Notes under the pieces: model-generated
Database searches by the model: none
The model's input: only the letters and a program-made list of their open reading frames with translations
Told to the model about the DNA's origin: nothing
Translations under genes and position numbers: made by a program
Part shown: positions 50,827 to 59,177 of the stretch, piece by piece
Numbering within the stretch: the first letter of the stretch is position 1
Layout: the number at the start of each line of letters is the position of its first letter
Assembly: GCF_030499575.1 (NCBI RefSeq)
Contig: NZ_JASTLC010000003.1
Coordinates: 148,373 to 212,372, forward strand
DNA from: Streptomyces sp. DG2A-72
GTDB lineage: Bacteria > Actinomycetota > Actinomycetes > Streptomycetales > Streptomycetaceae
DNA: 64,000 bases
Direction: 5' to 3'

Positions 50827-51579
50827 TCAGCCGACGGGCACGCGCTCGCGGGCGAGGCGGCCGGCGACGCGGCAGGCCCGGCCCAGCAGCCGCGGCAGTT
50901 CACGGCCGCCGCGTACGAAGAAGTGACGTCCGGGGACGGTGCGCGAGCGGACGGGCCCCTCGGTCCACTGCCACCAGCCGTCGGTGATCGCAGGCGGCGC
51001 AAGCGGGTTCGCCTGCGAGGCGAGGACGAGGACCGGTGTGCTCAGCGGACCCCTGGACGAGGGGGTGCGGGCCGCCTCTTCCAGGGCCTTTGCCAGCTCC
51101 AGGTCGGCGCGGAGCACCGGCAGCATGGCCCGCAGCCAGATCCCTTCGTCGCTGCCGGGCGGCACGGCGCCGTTGCCGCCCAGGATGTGCAGCACTTCGG
51201 CATCACTCGCCCCGCGGACATCCGCCAGCGCGCAGGGCACGTGGGGCGGCGGGCAGGCACTGACGGCAAGGAGCGCGGGGCCGGGCATCCCCGCCTCGTG
51301 CAGGGCGCGCGTCACGGTGAGGGCGACCATGGCGCCCAGACCGTGCCCGTACAGGACGTAGGGGCCCGAGCACGGGTCGGTGAACTGGGGCAGCACATCG
51401 GCGAGCAGCGCCTCGTGCGTGGTCACCCGGGGTTCGGACCGCCGCCGTTCACCCCCCGGCAGGCACAGCGCCCTGACCTCCACCCCGGGTCCGGCACGCT
51501 CCGCCCAGCCGTCGAAGACGGAGACACCCCCCGCGGAGTGCGCGAAACAGTGCAGCCGCACTGGCTGGTCGTCCGGCAT
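50827..51579 (-). CDS. Type II thioesterase-like protein with Ser-to-Gly nucleophile change
   Basis: A 250-residue alpha/beta-hydrolase of the editing thioesterase (TEII/GrsT) family. The N-terminus is RLHCFAHSAGGVSVFDGWAE, and the C-terminal PGRHFFVRGG contains the catalytic His. In the nucleophile elbow the usual GHSxG reads GHGLG (LYGHGLGAMVAL, ~residue 79): the codon is GGT where AGT would give Ser. The enzyme should therefore lack classical thioesterase activity. The ATG at 51579 follows AGGAGG. It could still bind acyl carriers or serve with the condensation protein. Confidence 0.88.
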   Translation of the reverse strand: MPDDQPVRLHCFAHSAGGVSVFDGWAERAGPGVEVRALCLPGGERRRSEPRVTTHEALLADVLPQFTDPCSGPYVLYGHGLGAMVALTVTRALHEAGMPGPALLAVSACPPPHVPCALADVRGASDAEVLHILGGNGAVPPGSDEGIWLRAMLPVLRADLELAKALEEAARTPSSRGPLSTPVLVLASQANPLAPPAITDGWWQWTEGPVRSRTVPGRHFFVRGGRELPRLLGRACRVAGRLARERVPVG

Positions 51580-51988
51580 GGCATCCTCCTTGGCCTCCCC
51601 CCTGGGGCGCAGGGGTGCGGTTCGAGAATCGCCGGACAGCCTCAAGCATCCCTGGAGAGCGGGCTGAGGCCCGCCCGAAGGCGAGCAGCCGCGCACAGCC
51701 CCCGGGTGCAGGGCAAGGTGAAAGACCCTCGATTGCCTCTGGAGCCCGCAGCGGTGCCAGACCTGCCGGCCCGGCGGGCACCGCACCGCTGCGCACCGCA
51801 ACTCCCCTGGCCGTGCAGGCCCTTGGGGCGTGCAGCCGGGCTGCCGGAACCGCCGCAGCCGGGGCGGGGCCCGCGACACCGATCACCGCGGCCTGGCCAC
51901 CTTGCGGAGTCCGAAGTGGGTACTCTCCGACCGAGCCCACAAGTTACCGCCCAGTAGGCCCGTTCTCGCCGGTACGGGGAGCCCGCCC
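51580..51988. other. Intergenic, nothing recognised
   Basis: About 400 bases upstream of the thioesterase gene. No gene or element can be supported. Confidence 0.45.
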
Positions 51989-52879
51989 ATGCAACTCGCC
52001 GCGATCATTGTTGCGCTCCTCCCTTGCCGTCGTCGGCTCGGCGCTGTTCGCACGCGCCATCGGCGAGTTCATCCGGTACTTCAAGCTCGGACAGCCGGTG
52101 CCGGCCCGCACCCGGACCGACCACCCCTGCCGGCGCGGCGCGGCCCTGGTGAAGGAGTTCCTCGGCCACACCCGGATGAACCGGTGGGGCGTCGTCGGTG
52201 TGGCGCACTGGTTGCACCGGTGACTCCGCCCGCCGCCTGGGCAACGAGCCGCTGTTCCAGGAGCTCGGCATGGAGAACGTGGCCGCGCTGAACATGGCGT
52301 TCGGCGAGGACGACGAGGACGAGAGCACCAAGAAGCCGAAGTCCTCGAAGAAGATCGTCGCCACCTGCCCGCACTGCCTGAACACGATCGGCAACGAGTA
52401 CCCGCAGCTCGGCGGCGACTACGAGGTCATCCACCACACCCAGCTGCTCCAGCACCTCGTGGATGCGGGCAGGCTGGTCCCCATCACCCCGGTCACAAGA
52501 TCTACACGCCCCCGCGCGAGATCATCGCCAGCGTCCCGGCATCCGCAACGAGGAGATGCACCGCCACAAGGAGCGCGGCTTCTGCTGCGGCGCCGGCGGC
52601 GCGCGGATGTGGATGGAGGAGCGCATCGGCAAGCGCATCAACAACGAGCGGGTCGACGAGGCGCTGTCGGTGAACCCGGACATCGTGTCCACCGCCTGCC
52701 CGTTCTGCCTCGTGATGCTGACCGACTCCGTCAACGGCAAGAAGAACGACGGCAAGGCGAAGAAGTCCATCCAGGTCGTCGACGTCGCCCAGCTCCTGCT
52801 GGACTGCGTGAAGACCCCGGCCGATCCGCAGGACTCGGCCAAGACGCAGAGCACGCCGGAGCCGGAGCCGGTGAAGTAA
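51989..52879 (+). pseudogene. Remnant of an (Fe-S)-binding reductase (CCG-domain) gene
   Basis: Fragments of one large iron-sulfur oxidoreductase appear in different frames. An N-terminal membrane piece (RAIGEFIRYFKLGQPVPART) lies around 52050-52200. Then come GNEPLFQELGMENVAALNMA and VATCPHCLNTIGNEYPQLGG to ~52490. Then the C-terminal ERGFCCGAGGARMWMEERIG and TACPFCLVML lie in another frame to 52879. Most of the central ferredoxin and first CCG domain is missing. It is thus an internally deleted and frameshifted relic of a conserved actinobacterial gene. Confidence 0.75.
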
Positions 52880-53436
52880 CAGCGGCCGTACGACGCAACT
52901 GACGCCTCACGGGCATCTGGTACGAACGCTGCGTGAGGCACGAGGCGGACCAGCCCGCGGCGTGTTCCCGGCACAACGAGACACGACCTGCACAGGACGC
53001 AGCGAGCGCGGAACCGGGCGGCTCCACCGTTCAGAGCCGGTATCCGATGCTCCTGCGGTCGGTAGGGCCGAGAAGATGACCGCAGCCTTCGGGCAGTGCC
53101 CCCTCCCGCCCGGGGAATCCGCGGGTGCGGTGGTGGCCCGTTCGAAACCTGGCGGTGCACCGCCTCGCGCACGGCTCACCCGCCCTGCAGGTGGCCCGCC
53201 GCCCCGGGCGGCAAAAGGGCCGCGCCGGCTCGGGACGTGGACAGTGCGCGCGCCCACACTGCCGGGCCATGCAGGGTGTCAGAGCGTGTGGCCGGGCTGC
53301 AGCCGCCGGCCGCAGCCCCGGGCACACACGCCCGGCCTCCTCGCAAATTCCCACCGGGCTCAGGCCACCAGGCCTCTCAGAATCCGGGCTCACCCATAGG
53401 CACTGAGGACGGCGCAGGCCCCCGCTCCGGCCGGCC
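52880..53436. other. Intergenic, nothing recognised
   Basis: About 550 bases lie between the iron-sulfur relic and the end of SARP 1. No coherent gene is visible. Confidence 0.5.
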
Positions 53437-54258
53437 TCAGGCGGCGTAAAGATCGAAGGTCGAGCTGCGCCGCACTCCGGCGACGACGTCCAGTTGCGGG
53501 TCGACGGCCAGCATGGCCTGGTGCAGCCGCTGCACCTGCGGCGAGGGCTCGACGCCCAGTTCGTCGATCAGCCGGTTGCGCAGCTGCCGGTAGACGGCGA
53601 GGGCCGATGCCTGCCGCCCCGACCGGTACATGGCCACCATGGCCTGCGAGTGCAGCCCTTCGTGCTGCGGGTAGCGCGCCGTCAGCTCGGCGAGTTCCGC
53701 GATGAGTTCGGCGTGCCGGCCGAGCCGCAGATCGGCGTCGATCCGCCGCTCGACGGTGCCGAGCCGGCTCTCCTCCAGGCGCATGACCTCGATCCCGAGG
53801 ATCGGTCCGACCCGTACGTCGACCAGCGCGGGGCCGCGCCACAGCTCCAGCGCCTGCCGGAAACGGGCGGCCGAGGTCGCGTCGTCCCCGGTCTCGAAAG
53901 CCGACCTGCCTTCGGTGACCATGCGTTCGTACTCGTGCACGTCGACGCTCTCGGCCGGTATCTGCAGCAGATAGCCGCCGTGGCGGGTGGCCAGCACTTC
54001 CTTGGCCGTGCCGGGGGCGTCGGGCCCCATCGCGGTGCCCAGGCGCCGGCGCAGTTGGAGGATGTAGGTCTGCAGCGTGGTGAGCGCGCTCTGCGGCGGC
54101 TCGGTTCCCCAGATTTCCTCCATGAGCATGGGAACGGGCATCACCCGTCCCGGGTAGAGGGCCAGCAGGGAAAGAATCTGCCGCGGCTTACCGGCCGTCG
54201 GGACAATCGATCCCCCATTGACCTCGGCACTCAACGGACCCAGAACCTGAATCTTCAC
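53437..54258 (-). CDS. SARP-family transcriptional activator 1
   Basis: A 273-residue Streptomyces antibiotic regulatory protein. The OmpR-type winged helix occupies residues ~1-95 (AGKPRQILSLLALYPGRVMP, TLQTYILQLRRRLG). The bacterial transcriptional activation domain is at ~100-245 (RFRQALELWRGPALVDV, YPQHEGLHSQAMVAMYRSGR). Such small SARPs activate single clusters by binding heptamer direct repeats. The GTG at 54258 follows GGAGGAA. It pairs with the related protein at 55057-55899 and belongs with the regulatory block of the right-hand polyketide cluster. Confidence 0.93.
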   Translation of the reverse strand: MKIQVLGPLSAEVNGGSIVPTAGKPRQILSLLALYPGRVMPVPMLMEEIWGTEPPQSALTTLQTYILQLRRRLGTAMGPDAPGTAKEVLATRHGGYLLQIPAESVDVHEYERMVTEGRSAFETGDDATSAARFRQALELWRGPALVDVRVGPILGIEVMRLEESRLGTVERRIDADLRLGRHAELIAELAELTARYPQHEGLHSQAMVAMYRSGRQASALAVYRQLRNRLIDELGVEPSPQVQRLHQAMLAVDPQLDVVAGVRRSSTFDLYAA

Positions 54259-55056
54259 TGCTTTCCTCCGTAGCTCGCCGAGTTCCTCTCATGGCTGAAT
54301 TCCGTCACCGTCAGCACACTAGCCAAAATCGCGCCACACCCTCCTTTCTTCGACCAGAGCTCGAGGATGTTTCAGCGGAACACCTGGATCCGCACAATTG
54401 ATCCGCTCAGGAATAGCGGACGCCTCCTGGCACCGGACGCGTCCGGCGTATCACGGAATACTCTTTCCGGTCCCCGCTCCCGTGGAGTTTTGCTGCAGAG
54501 AAACCGAAATGCGGGAACCCGGCCGCTCCGCCCGCCGGGCATGCCCGGCGGGGACGGGTGCCGTCTGTCCCCGCGTCAGGGGAAGCGCGCGGCTCCGGCG
54601 CAGCCGGTGGGGGGAGGGCCCGGATGCGTGATCAGCGGCCCGGGCGGCGGGAGGGCCGGCCGTCCGGGGGCAGGGCGGCGAAAGCCGGCCACGGTGTGCA
54701 CCGCGGCTTCGGCGGCCGGGGGACGGCACCGGCGGCAAGGCGGGCGGGCCGGGCCGGGGCAGGGCGGGGCGGGCTGCGGTGTCCTTCTGCGCGCTCAGGG
54801 CCGTGACGGCGCAGACGGTGGCGGCCGTGGCGGGAGAGCCGGCGTACGGTCCGTGCGGGCCGCGCTGCCGGGCCACTGCCGGATCCCCCAGGGGCGCCGG
54901 CGTGTTCGGGCCGTGCACCAGGGGCGGCGGCGCGCCCGCGGATCAGGGCGGCGTGGACGGCTCGGCGGCCTCGGGGGCCGGCGCCTGCCGCGTTCCGGGC
55001 GCCGGCCACCGGGTGCCACCCGCTGCGCGCAGGCCCCCGGGGGCGGGCGCGGGCAC
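54259..55056. other. Intergenic between the two SARP genes
   Basis: Nearly 800 bases. The first ~200 should contain the SARP 1 promoter. The remainder is extremely GC-rich with only spurious frames. No operator like 55978-56026 is present. Confidence 0.5.
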
Positions 55057-55899
55057 TCAGCTCGTCGACACGAGCCGCTCCTTGGCCGCGTGAGGTGCCG
55101 CCGTGGACTCGGGGCTGGCCGTCAGGACGGACCGCTGCAGGCGCTGCAGCCCCGCGGACGGCTCCAGACCGAGGTCGCGTACGAGCGTGGCACGCAGCCG
55201 CTGATAGGCCTCCAGGGCCTCTCCGCGCCGCCCCGAGCGGTACAGCGCGAGCATGAACTGGCCGTGCAGGCTCTCGTGCGTGCGGTAACGGTTCACCAAA
55301 ACCGTCAGCTCGGCCAGCAGTTCACGGTGGCGTCCCAGCCGCAGATCGGCCTCGATACGCTGGTCAAGAGCGCACAGCCGGCTCTCCTCAAGACGCTTGA
55401 TCTCCGTCTCCAGCTGCTCCCCGACCTGCACGTCCGCGAAGGCGGTGCCGGACCACAGCGTGAGCGCTTCGCGCAGCTGGCGTGCGGCGCCGGGGAAGTC
55501 ACCCGCGTCCATGGCCCGGTATCCCATGCCCGCAAGACGCTCGAACAGGCGGACGTCACTGGGTCCGCCGCCGCTGGCCAGCAGATAGCCGCCGGGCATC
55601 GTCACCAGCACGTCCTTGGCGGTGCGCGGTGCGCCGGGTCCGTCCGCACCGCCGTGGCCGTCCTGCTCCAGGGCCACGGCGATGAGTTCCCGCAGCTGCA
55701 GGACGTAGGTCTGCAGGGTGGTGCGGGCGCTGCGCGGCGGGGTGAGGCCCCACAGCTCCTCGATGAGGGCGGAGACGGGCACCACCCGGTCGGCGTGCAG
55801 TGCCAGCAGAGCCAGAACCTGGCGCGGCTTGGGGGCCGTCGGCGTGATGGAGACGCCGTTCTCCGTGACGGCCAGTGCGCCCAGTACCTTGATGTCCAC
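55057..55899 (-). CDS. SARP-family transcriptional activator 2
   Basis: A 280-residue SARP. The DNA-binding domain is at ~1-95 (APKPRQVLALLALHADRVVP, TLQTYVLQLRELIA) and the activation domain at ~105-250 (HESLHGQFMLALYRSGRRGE). It resembles SARP 1 and those of angucycline clusters. The GTG at 55899 follows GGGGAGA. The promoter at 55978-56026 carries two ARE-like operators nearly identical to those of the haloperoxidases, so it should be released by the same GBL-type receptor. It may activate both the right-hand cluster and parts of the meroterpenoid cluster. Confidence 0.93.
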   Translation of the reverse strand: MDIKVLGALAVTENGVSITPTAPKPRQVLALLALHADRVVPVSALIEELWGLTPPRSARTTLQTYVLQLRELIAVALEQDGHGGADGPGAPRTAKDVLVTMPGGYLLASGGGPSDVRLFERLAGMGYRAMDAGDFPGAARQLREALTLWSGTAFADVQVGEQLETEIKRLEESRLCALDQRIEADLRLGRHRELLAELTVLVNRYRTHESLHGQFMLALYRSGRRGEALEAYQRLRATLVRDLGLEPSAGLQRLQRSVLTASPESTAAPHAAKERLVSTS

Positions 55900-55977
55900 G
55901 CGATCTCCCCTGTCTTATGCACGAGCTCCGGTCAGTCCGTGGCCGCCAGCAAAGGCCAGTCCGGCTCCCTGCCAAGA

Positions 55978-56026
55978 CTAAAAACAGCACGTGCGGTATG
56001 TCAATATCAAACCGCGCATCCTGTAT
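55978..56026 (-). promoter_or_regulatory. SARP 2 promoter with two ARE-like palindromes
   Basis: The minus strand carries TTGACA, 18 bases, then TAGTCT. The palindromes AACAG...ATGTC and ATAT...GTATC (core AAACCG) overlap the -35 and spacer exactly as at 1191-1245 and 11012-11064. The site lies ~80 bases upstream of the SARP 2 start and inside the 3' end of the neighbouring TetR frame. Confidence 0.75.
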
Positions 56027-56853
56027 CTCTTCCGCTCCGAGTCGAGGTCATGCGTCCCCCGAGCAGGCCGGATGCTCGATCTCCAGTGGAACTCAAGGCG
56101 TTCGCGGGGCATCCTTGAGGGATCCTCAAGGGGTAGCGGGGAAGATGCAACTGAGGCCCAGGTCTTAAACAGACCTCTTGGTATGCAAATTTGGGGGGCT
56201 GGCCCGCGCGGACTGCTCCTGCGGGGGACGGCGGTCAGCAGGTTCGAGCCCGCGCACACCAGCCCGTCCAGGTTCTGCCGGCCGGCGAGCAGCGGCAGCA
56301 GGACCTCCCAGAAGCGGGTGACGCTGCGGCGGGAGAGCCAGGAGACGTCCTCGCCGCCGAGGATCTCGAAGCCCGCGGTCGCGGCGACGATGACGCGGGC
56401 GCCGTCCGCGGCGGACACCCCTTGGGCCAGGGCGCCGCTGCGCTCGGCCCGGCGCAGGCTGTCCTCCACCCAGCGCTGCCACTGCCTGCGCAGGGAGGGC
56501 CCGCCCCGGCGCGCGGCGTCGCCGGCGAGTTCGAAGCCGCCGCGGACCACGATGTCGCGGGCGAGGCTGTCCATCAGCTCGTGCGTGGCGTCCACCACCG
56601 TCTGCAGGGAGTCGCCGTGGCGGGCCCGCGCCGTCTCGGTGATCCGCCCGAGGGCCTCGGCGGCCTGGGCCCGGACCGCTTCGGCGAGCCTGTTCTTGCT
56701 GGCGAAGTGGAAGTGCAGCGCACCGTTGCTGACACCGGCCCGGCCGCTGATGGTGCTCAGCGAGGCGGTGACGAAGCCTTCCTCGGCGAACACCGCGGCC
56801 GCGGCCTGGATCAGCGCGTGCCGGGTGCGCACCGCTCGCTCCTGTTTGACCAT
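55978..56853 (-). CDS. TetR regulator, GBL-receptor-like, with C-terminal read-through
   Basis: A TetR protein with the N-terminal helix-turn-helix typical of gamma-butyrolactone receptors and pseudo-receptors (RTRHALIQAAAAVFAEEGFV, then STISGRAGVSNGALHFHFAS). The ligand domain runs to about residue 215. The open frame continues to 291 residues because no stop occurs before 55978. The last ~70 residues translate what looks like the SARP 2 upstream region. Either the original stop was lost or a base is missing. The ATG at 56853 has no strong Shine-Dalgarno. It probably binds the AREs next to it. Confidence 0.85.
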   Translation of the reverse strand: MVKQERAVRTRHALIQAAAAVFAEEGFVTASLSTISGRAGVSNGALHFHFASKNRLAEAVRAQAAEALGRITETARARHGDSLQTVVDATHELMDSLARDIVVRGGFELAGDAARRGGPSLRRQWQRWVEDSLRRAERSGALAQGVSAADGARVIVAATAGFEILGGEDVSWLSRRSVTRFWEVLLPLLAGRQNLDGLVCAGSNLLTAVPRRSSPRGPAPQICIPRGLFKTWASVASSPLPLEDPSRMPRERLEFHWRSSIRPARGTHDLDSERKRYRMRGLILTYRTCCF

Positions 56854-56927
56854 GTGCACTCTCCTACACAGAGCGGGAGACCGGGGGCCGCCGCCGCACC
56901 GGCGTCCCGCGTCCCGTGGGCGTGGTG

Positions 56928-58520
56928 CTACTGCGGGGGATTGCCGTGCTTGCGGGAGGGCAGGTCGGCGTGCTTGCTGCGGAGCATGGCCAGGGAGCGG
57001 ATGAGGACCTCGCGGGTGGCGGCCGGGTCGATGACGTCGTCGACCAGGCCGCGCTCGGCCGCGTAGTAGGGGTGCATGAGCTCGGTCCTGTACTCCTTGA
57101 CCATCTTGTGCCGCATGGCCTCGGGGTCTTCCGCCTCGGCGATCTGCCGGCGGAAGATGACGCCCGCCGCGCCCTCGGCGCCCATCACGGCGATCTCGTT
57201 GGTCGGCCAGGCGTAGGTCAGGTCGGCGCCGGTGGACGCCGAGTCCATCACGATGTACGCGCCGCCGTAGGCCTTGCGCAGGATCAGCGAGATCCGCGGC
57301 ACGGTCGCGTTGCAGTAGGCGTACAGCAGCTTCGCGCCGTGCCGGATGATCCCGCCGTGCTCCTGGCCGACGCCGGGCAGGAATCCGGGGACGTCCAGCA
57401 GGGTGACGAGCGCGATGTTGAAGGCGTCGCACATCTGGACGAAGCGTGCGGCCTTCTGCGACGCCTCGATGTCCAGGACCCCGGCCAGGGACTGCGGCTG
57501 GTTGGCGACGATGCCGACGACCTGGCCGTCCAGCCGGGCCAGCGCGCAGATGATGTTGCGGGCCCAGCGCTCGTGGACCTCGAGGTACTCGCCGTCGTCG
57601 ACGATCTCCTCGATGACGGCGGCCATGTCGTAGGGCCGGTTGCCGTCGGCCGGCACCAGGTCCAGCAGCACCTCCGAGCGCCTCTCGGCCCGGTCACCGC
57701 CCAGCGCCCTCGGCGGGGCCTCCCGGTTGTTCTGCGGGAGCATCGACAGCAGGTAGCGCACCTCCGCCAGGCACGTCTCCTCGTCGTCGTAGGCGAAGTG
57801 GGCCACACCGGAGGTCTCGGCGTGCACGTCCGCGCCGCCCAGGCCGTTCTGCGTGATCTCCTCACCGGTCACCGTCTTGACCACGTCCGGGCCGGTGATG
57901 AACATCTGCGAGGTCTCACGGACCATGAACACGAAGTCGGTCAGCGCCGGGCTGTAGGCCGCGCCGCCCGCGCACGGGCCCAGCACCACCGAGATCTGCG
58001 GGATCACACCCGAAGCCCTGGTGTTGCGCTGGAAGATGCCGCCGTACCCGGCAAGCGCCGAGACACCCTCCTGGATACGGGCCCCCGCGCCGTCGTTCAG
58101 CGACACCAGCGGCGCCCCGGTGGCAAGCGCCATGTCCATGATCTTGTGGATCTTCGTGGCGTGGGCCTCGCCCAGCGCACCGCCGAAGATGCGGAAGTCG
58201 TGCGCGTACACGAAGACCGTACGGCCCTGGACCGTCCCCCAGCCGGTGATCACACCGTCCGTGTACGGCTTGTTCATCTCCAGCCCGAAACCGGTCGCCC
58301 GGTGCCGGCGCAGCTGCTCGACCTCCCGGAAGGAACCCGCGTCCAGCAGCAGCCCGATCCGCTCCCGCGCGGTCAGCTTGCCCTTGGCGTGCTGCGCCGC
58401 GGTCGCCTTCCCACCGGGACCGGCCAGCGCCTGCTCACGGATGCCGTGCAGTTCCGCCACCCGCCCGCGGATATCGGTGGGCCCCGGTCCGGCCGGTGCC
58501 AGGGCAGTCGTCATCGCCAT
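56928..58520 (-). CDS. Acyl-CoA carboxylase beta subunit (carboxyltransferase, PccB/AccD type)
   Basis: A 530-residue carboxyltransferase that moves CO2 from biotin to acetyl- or propionyl-CoA. Hallmarks are ERIGLLLDAGSFREVEQLRR, the oxyanion loops VLGPCAGGAAYSPALTDFVF and AYGGAYIVMDSAS, and DVPGFLPGVGQEHGGIIRHG. Such extra copies in aromatic polyketide clusters raise the malonyl-CoA supply. This would also serve the type III PKS at 20375-21442. It pairs with the epsilon subunit upstream, while the biotinylated alpha subunit is expected elsewhere. An ARE-like operator at 58581-58606 lies 60 bases before the ATG at 58520. Confidence 0.95.
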   Translation of the reverse strand: MAMTTALAPAGPGPTDIRGRVAELHGIREQALAGPGGKATAAQHAKGKLTARERIGLLLDAGSFREVEQLRRHRATGFGLEMNKPYTDGVITGWGTVQGRTVFVYAHDFRIFGGALGEAHATKIHKIMDMALATGAPLVSLNDGAGARIQEGVSALAGYGGIFQRNTRASGVIPQISVVLGPCAGGAAYSPALTDFVFMVRETSQMFITGPDVVKTVTGEEITQNGLGGADVHAETSGVAHFAYDDEETCLAEVRYLLSMLPQNNREAPPRALGGDRAERRSEVLLDLVPADGNRPYDMAAVIEEIVDDGEYLEVHERWARNIICALARLDGQVVGIVANQPQSLAGVLDIEASQKAARFVQMCDAFNIALVTLLDVPGFLPGVGQEHGGIIRHGAKLLYAYCNATVPRISLILRKAYGGAYIVMDSASTGADLTYAWPTNEIAVMGAEGAAGVIFRRQIAEAEDPEAMRHKMVKEYRTELMHPYYAAERGLVDDVIDPAATREVLIRSLAMLRSKHADLPSRKHGNPPQ

Positions 58521-58580
58521 GTCAGGTGCCTTCCTGGGACAAGACCGTTCAGGCCCCGTCCCGGATCGTGACAGCATAAT

Positions 58581-58606
58581 AACAAACCGCACGCGCGGTT
58601 TCTATT
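58581..58606 (-). promoter_or_regulatory. ARE-like operator upstream of the carboxylase beta gene
   Basis: The perfect palindrome AAACCG-CACGCG-CGGTTT has A/T-rich flanks and overlaps a possible TATTAT -10 box on the minus strand. It is typical of GBL-receptor binding sites. Confidence 0.75.
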
Positions 58607-58653
58607 GTACGTATTGCGGGGGCCGCCGCCGGCCTCAGCGCCGGCCCCCGGCC

Positions 58654-58842
58654 TCAGTGCCAGCCGTCGGGCGCCGCGTAGGCGTCCGGCGTGCGCCACC
58701 ACCGCATCCCGGCGACCGGCGGCTGCCCGGGCGCCTGGCGTGCGGGCGCCCGCACGGCGAGCAGCACCGCGACCACGGCGGCCAGTTCCGCCTCGTCGGG
58801 CCGGCCCCGCTCCACCCTGATCAGGACTTCCCTCCCGTCCAT
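58654..58842 (-). CDS. Acyl-CoA carboxylase epsilon subunit
   Basis: A 62-residue protein matching the small epsilon subunit that stabilises actinobacterial acyl-CoA carboxylases. It has the helix IRVERGRPDEAELAAVVAVL, a Pro/Ala-rich linker and a Trp-containing end (MRWWRTPDAYAAPDGWH). It lies upstream of the beta subunit on the same strand with a 130-base gap that contains the ARE-like operator. The start at 58842 follows GGGGGAG. Heptamer repeats at 58893-58921 may be activator sites. Confidence 0.9.
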   Translation of the reverse strand: MDGREVLIRVERGRPDEAELAAVVAVLLAVRAPARQAPGQPPVAGMRWWRTPDAYAAPDGWH

Positions 58843-58892
58843 CCGACCGCTCCCCCTTCACCTCGGGCCTTAGGGACACGGTCGGGCAGGCC

Positions 58893-58921
58893 GCTCAAGA
58901 ATGGCTTTGAGATCACTTGAG
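58893..58921 (-). promoter_or_regulatory. Heptamer repeats upstream of the epsilon subunit
   Basis: On the plus strand CTTTGAG (58905-58911) and ACTTGAG (58915-58921) are direct repeats 10 bases apart, with an inverted CTCAAG at 58893-58898. They resemble the boxes upstream of qcrB and could be SARP targets. Confidence 0.45.
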
Positions 58922-59098
58922 GTGCGCCGGCGGGCCGCCCCTGACCCGCCCCGGCAGACACCAGCCGTCACACGGCCCGGCGTGCGGGGACGACCTGCGG
59001 GTCCCGGGCGGGCCACAGGCCGCCAGGCGATCACCCGCACATCGGGGAATGCGCCGCTCCTTTTCGCGCCGGGCGGAGTGCCGCGTTCCTTCTAGAAA

Positions 59099-59120
59099 TT
59101 AAACCGGGTGGTATGTATCT
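59099..59120 (+). promoter_or_regulatory. ARE-like operator upstream of afsA
   Basis: AAACCG-N3-GGTATGTAT lies ~60 bases before the afsA start codon. On the opposite strand it reads ATACATACC-N3-CGGTTT, close to the consensus described for GBL-receptor sites. Confidence 0.7.
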
Positions 59121-59177
59121 TCGCTCTCCTGAGGGCTCTGCCACTTACATTCAAGCCACAGCGGCTCAGGGGGAATC

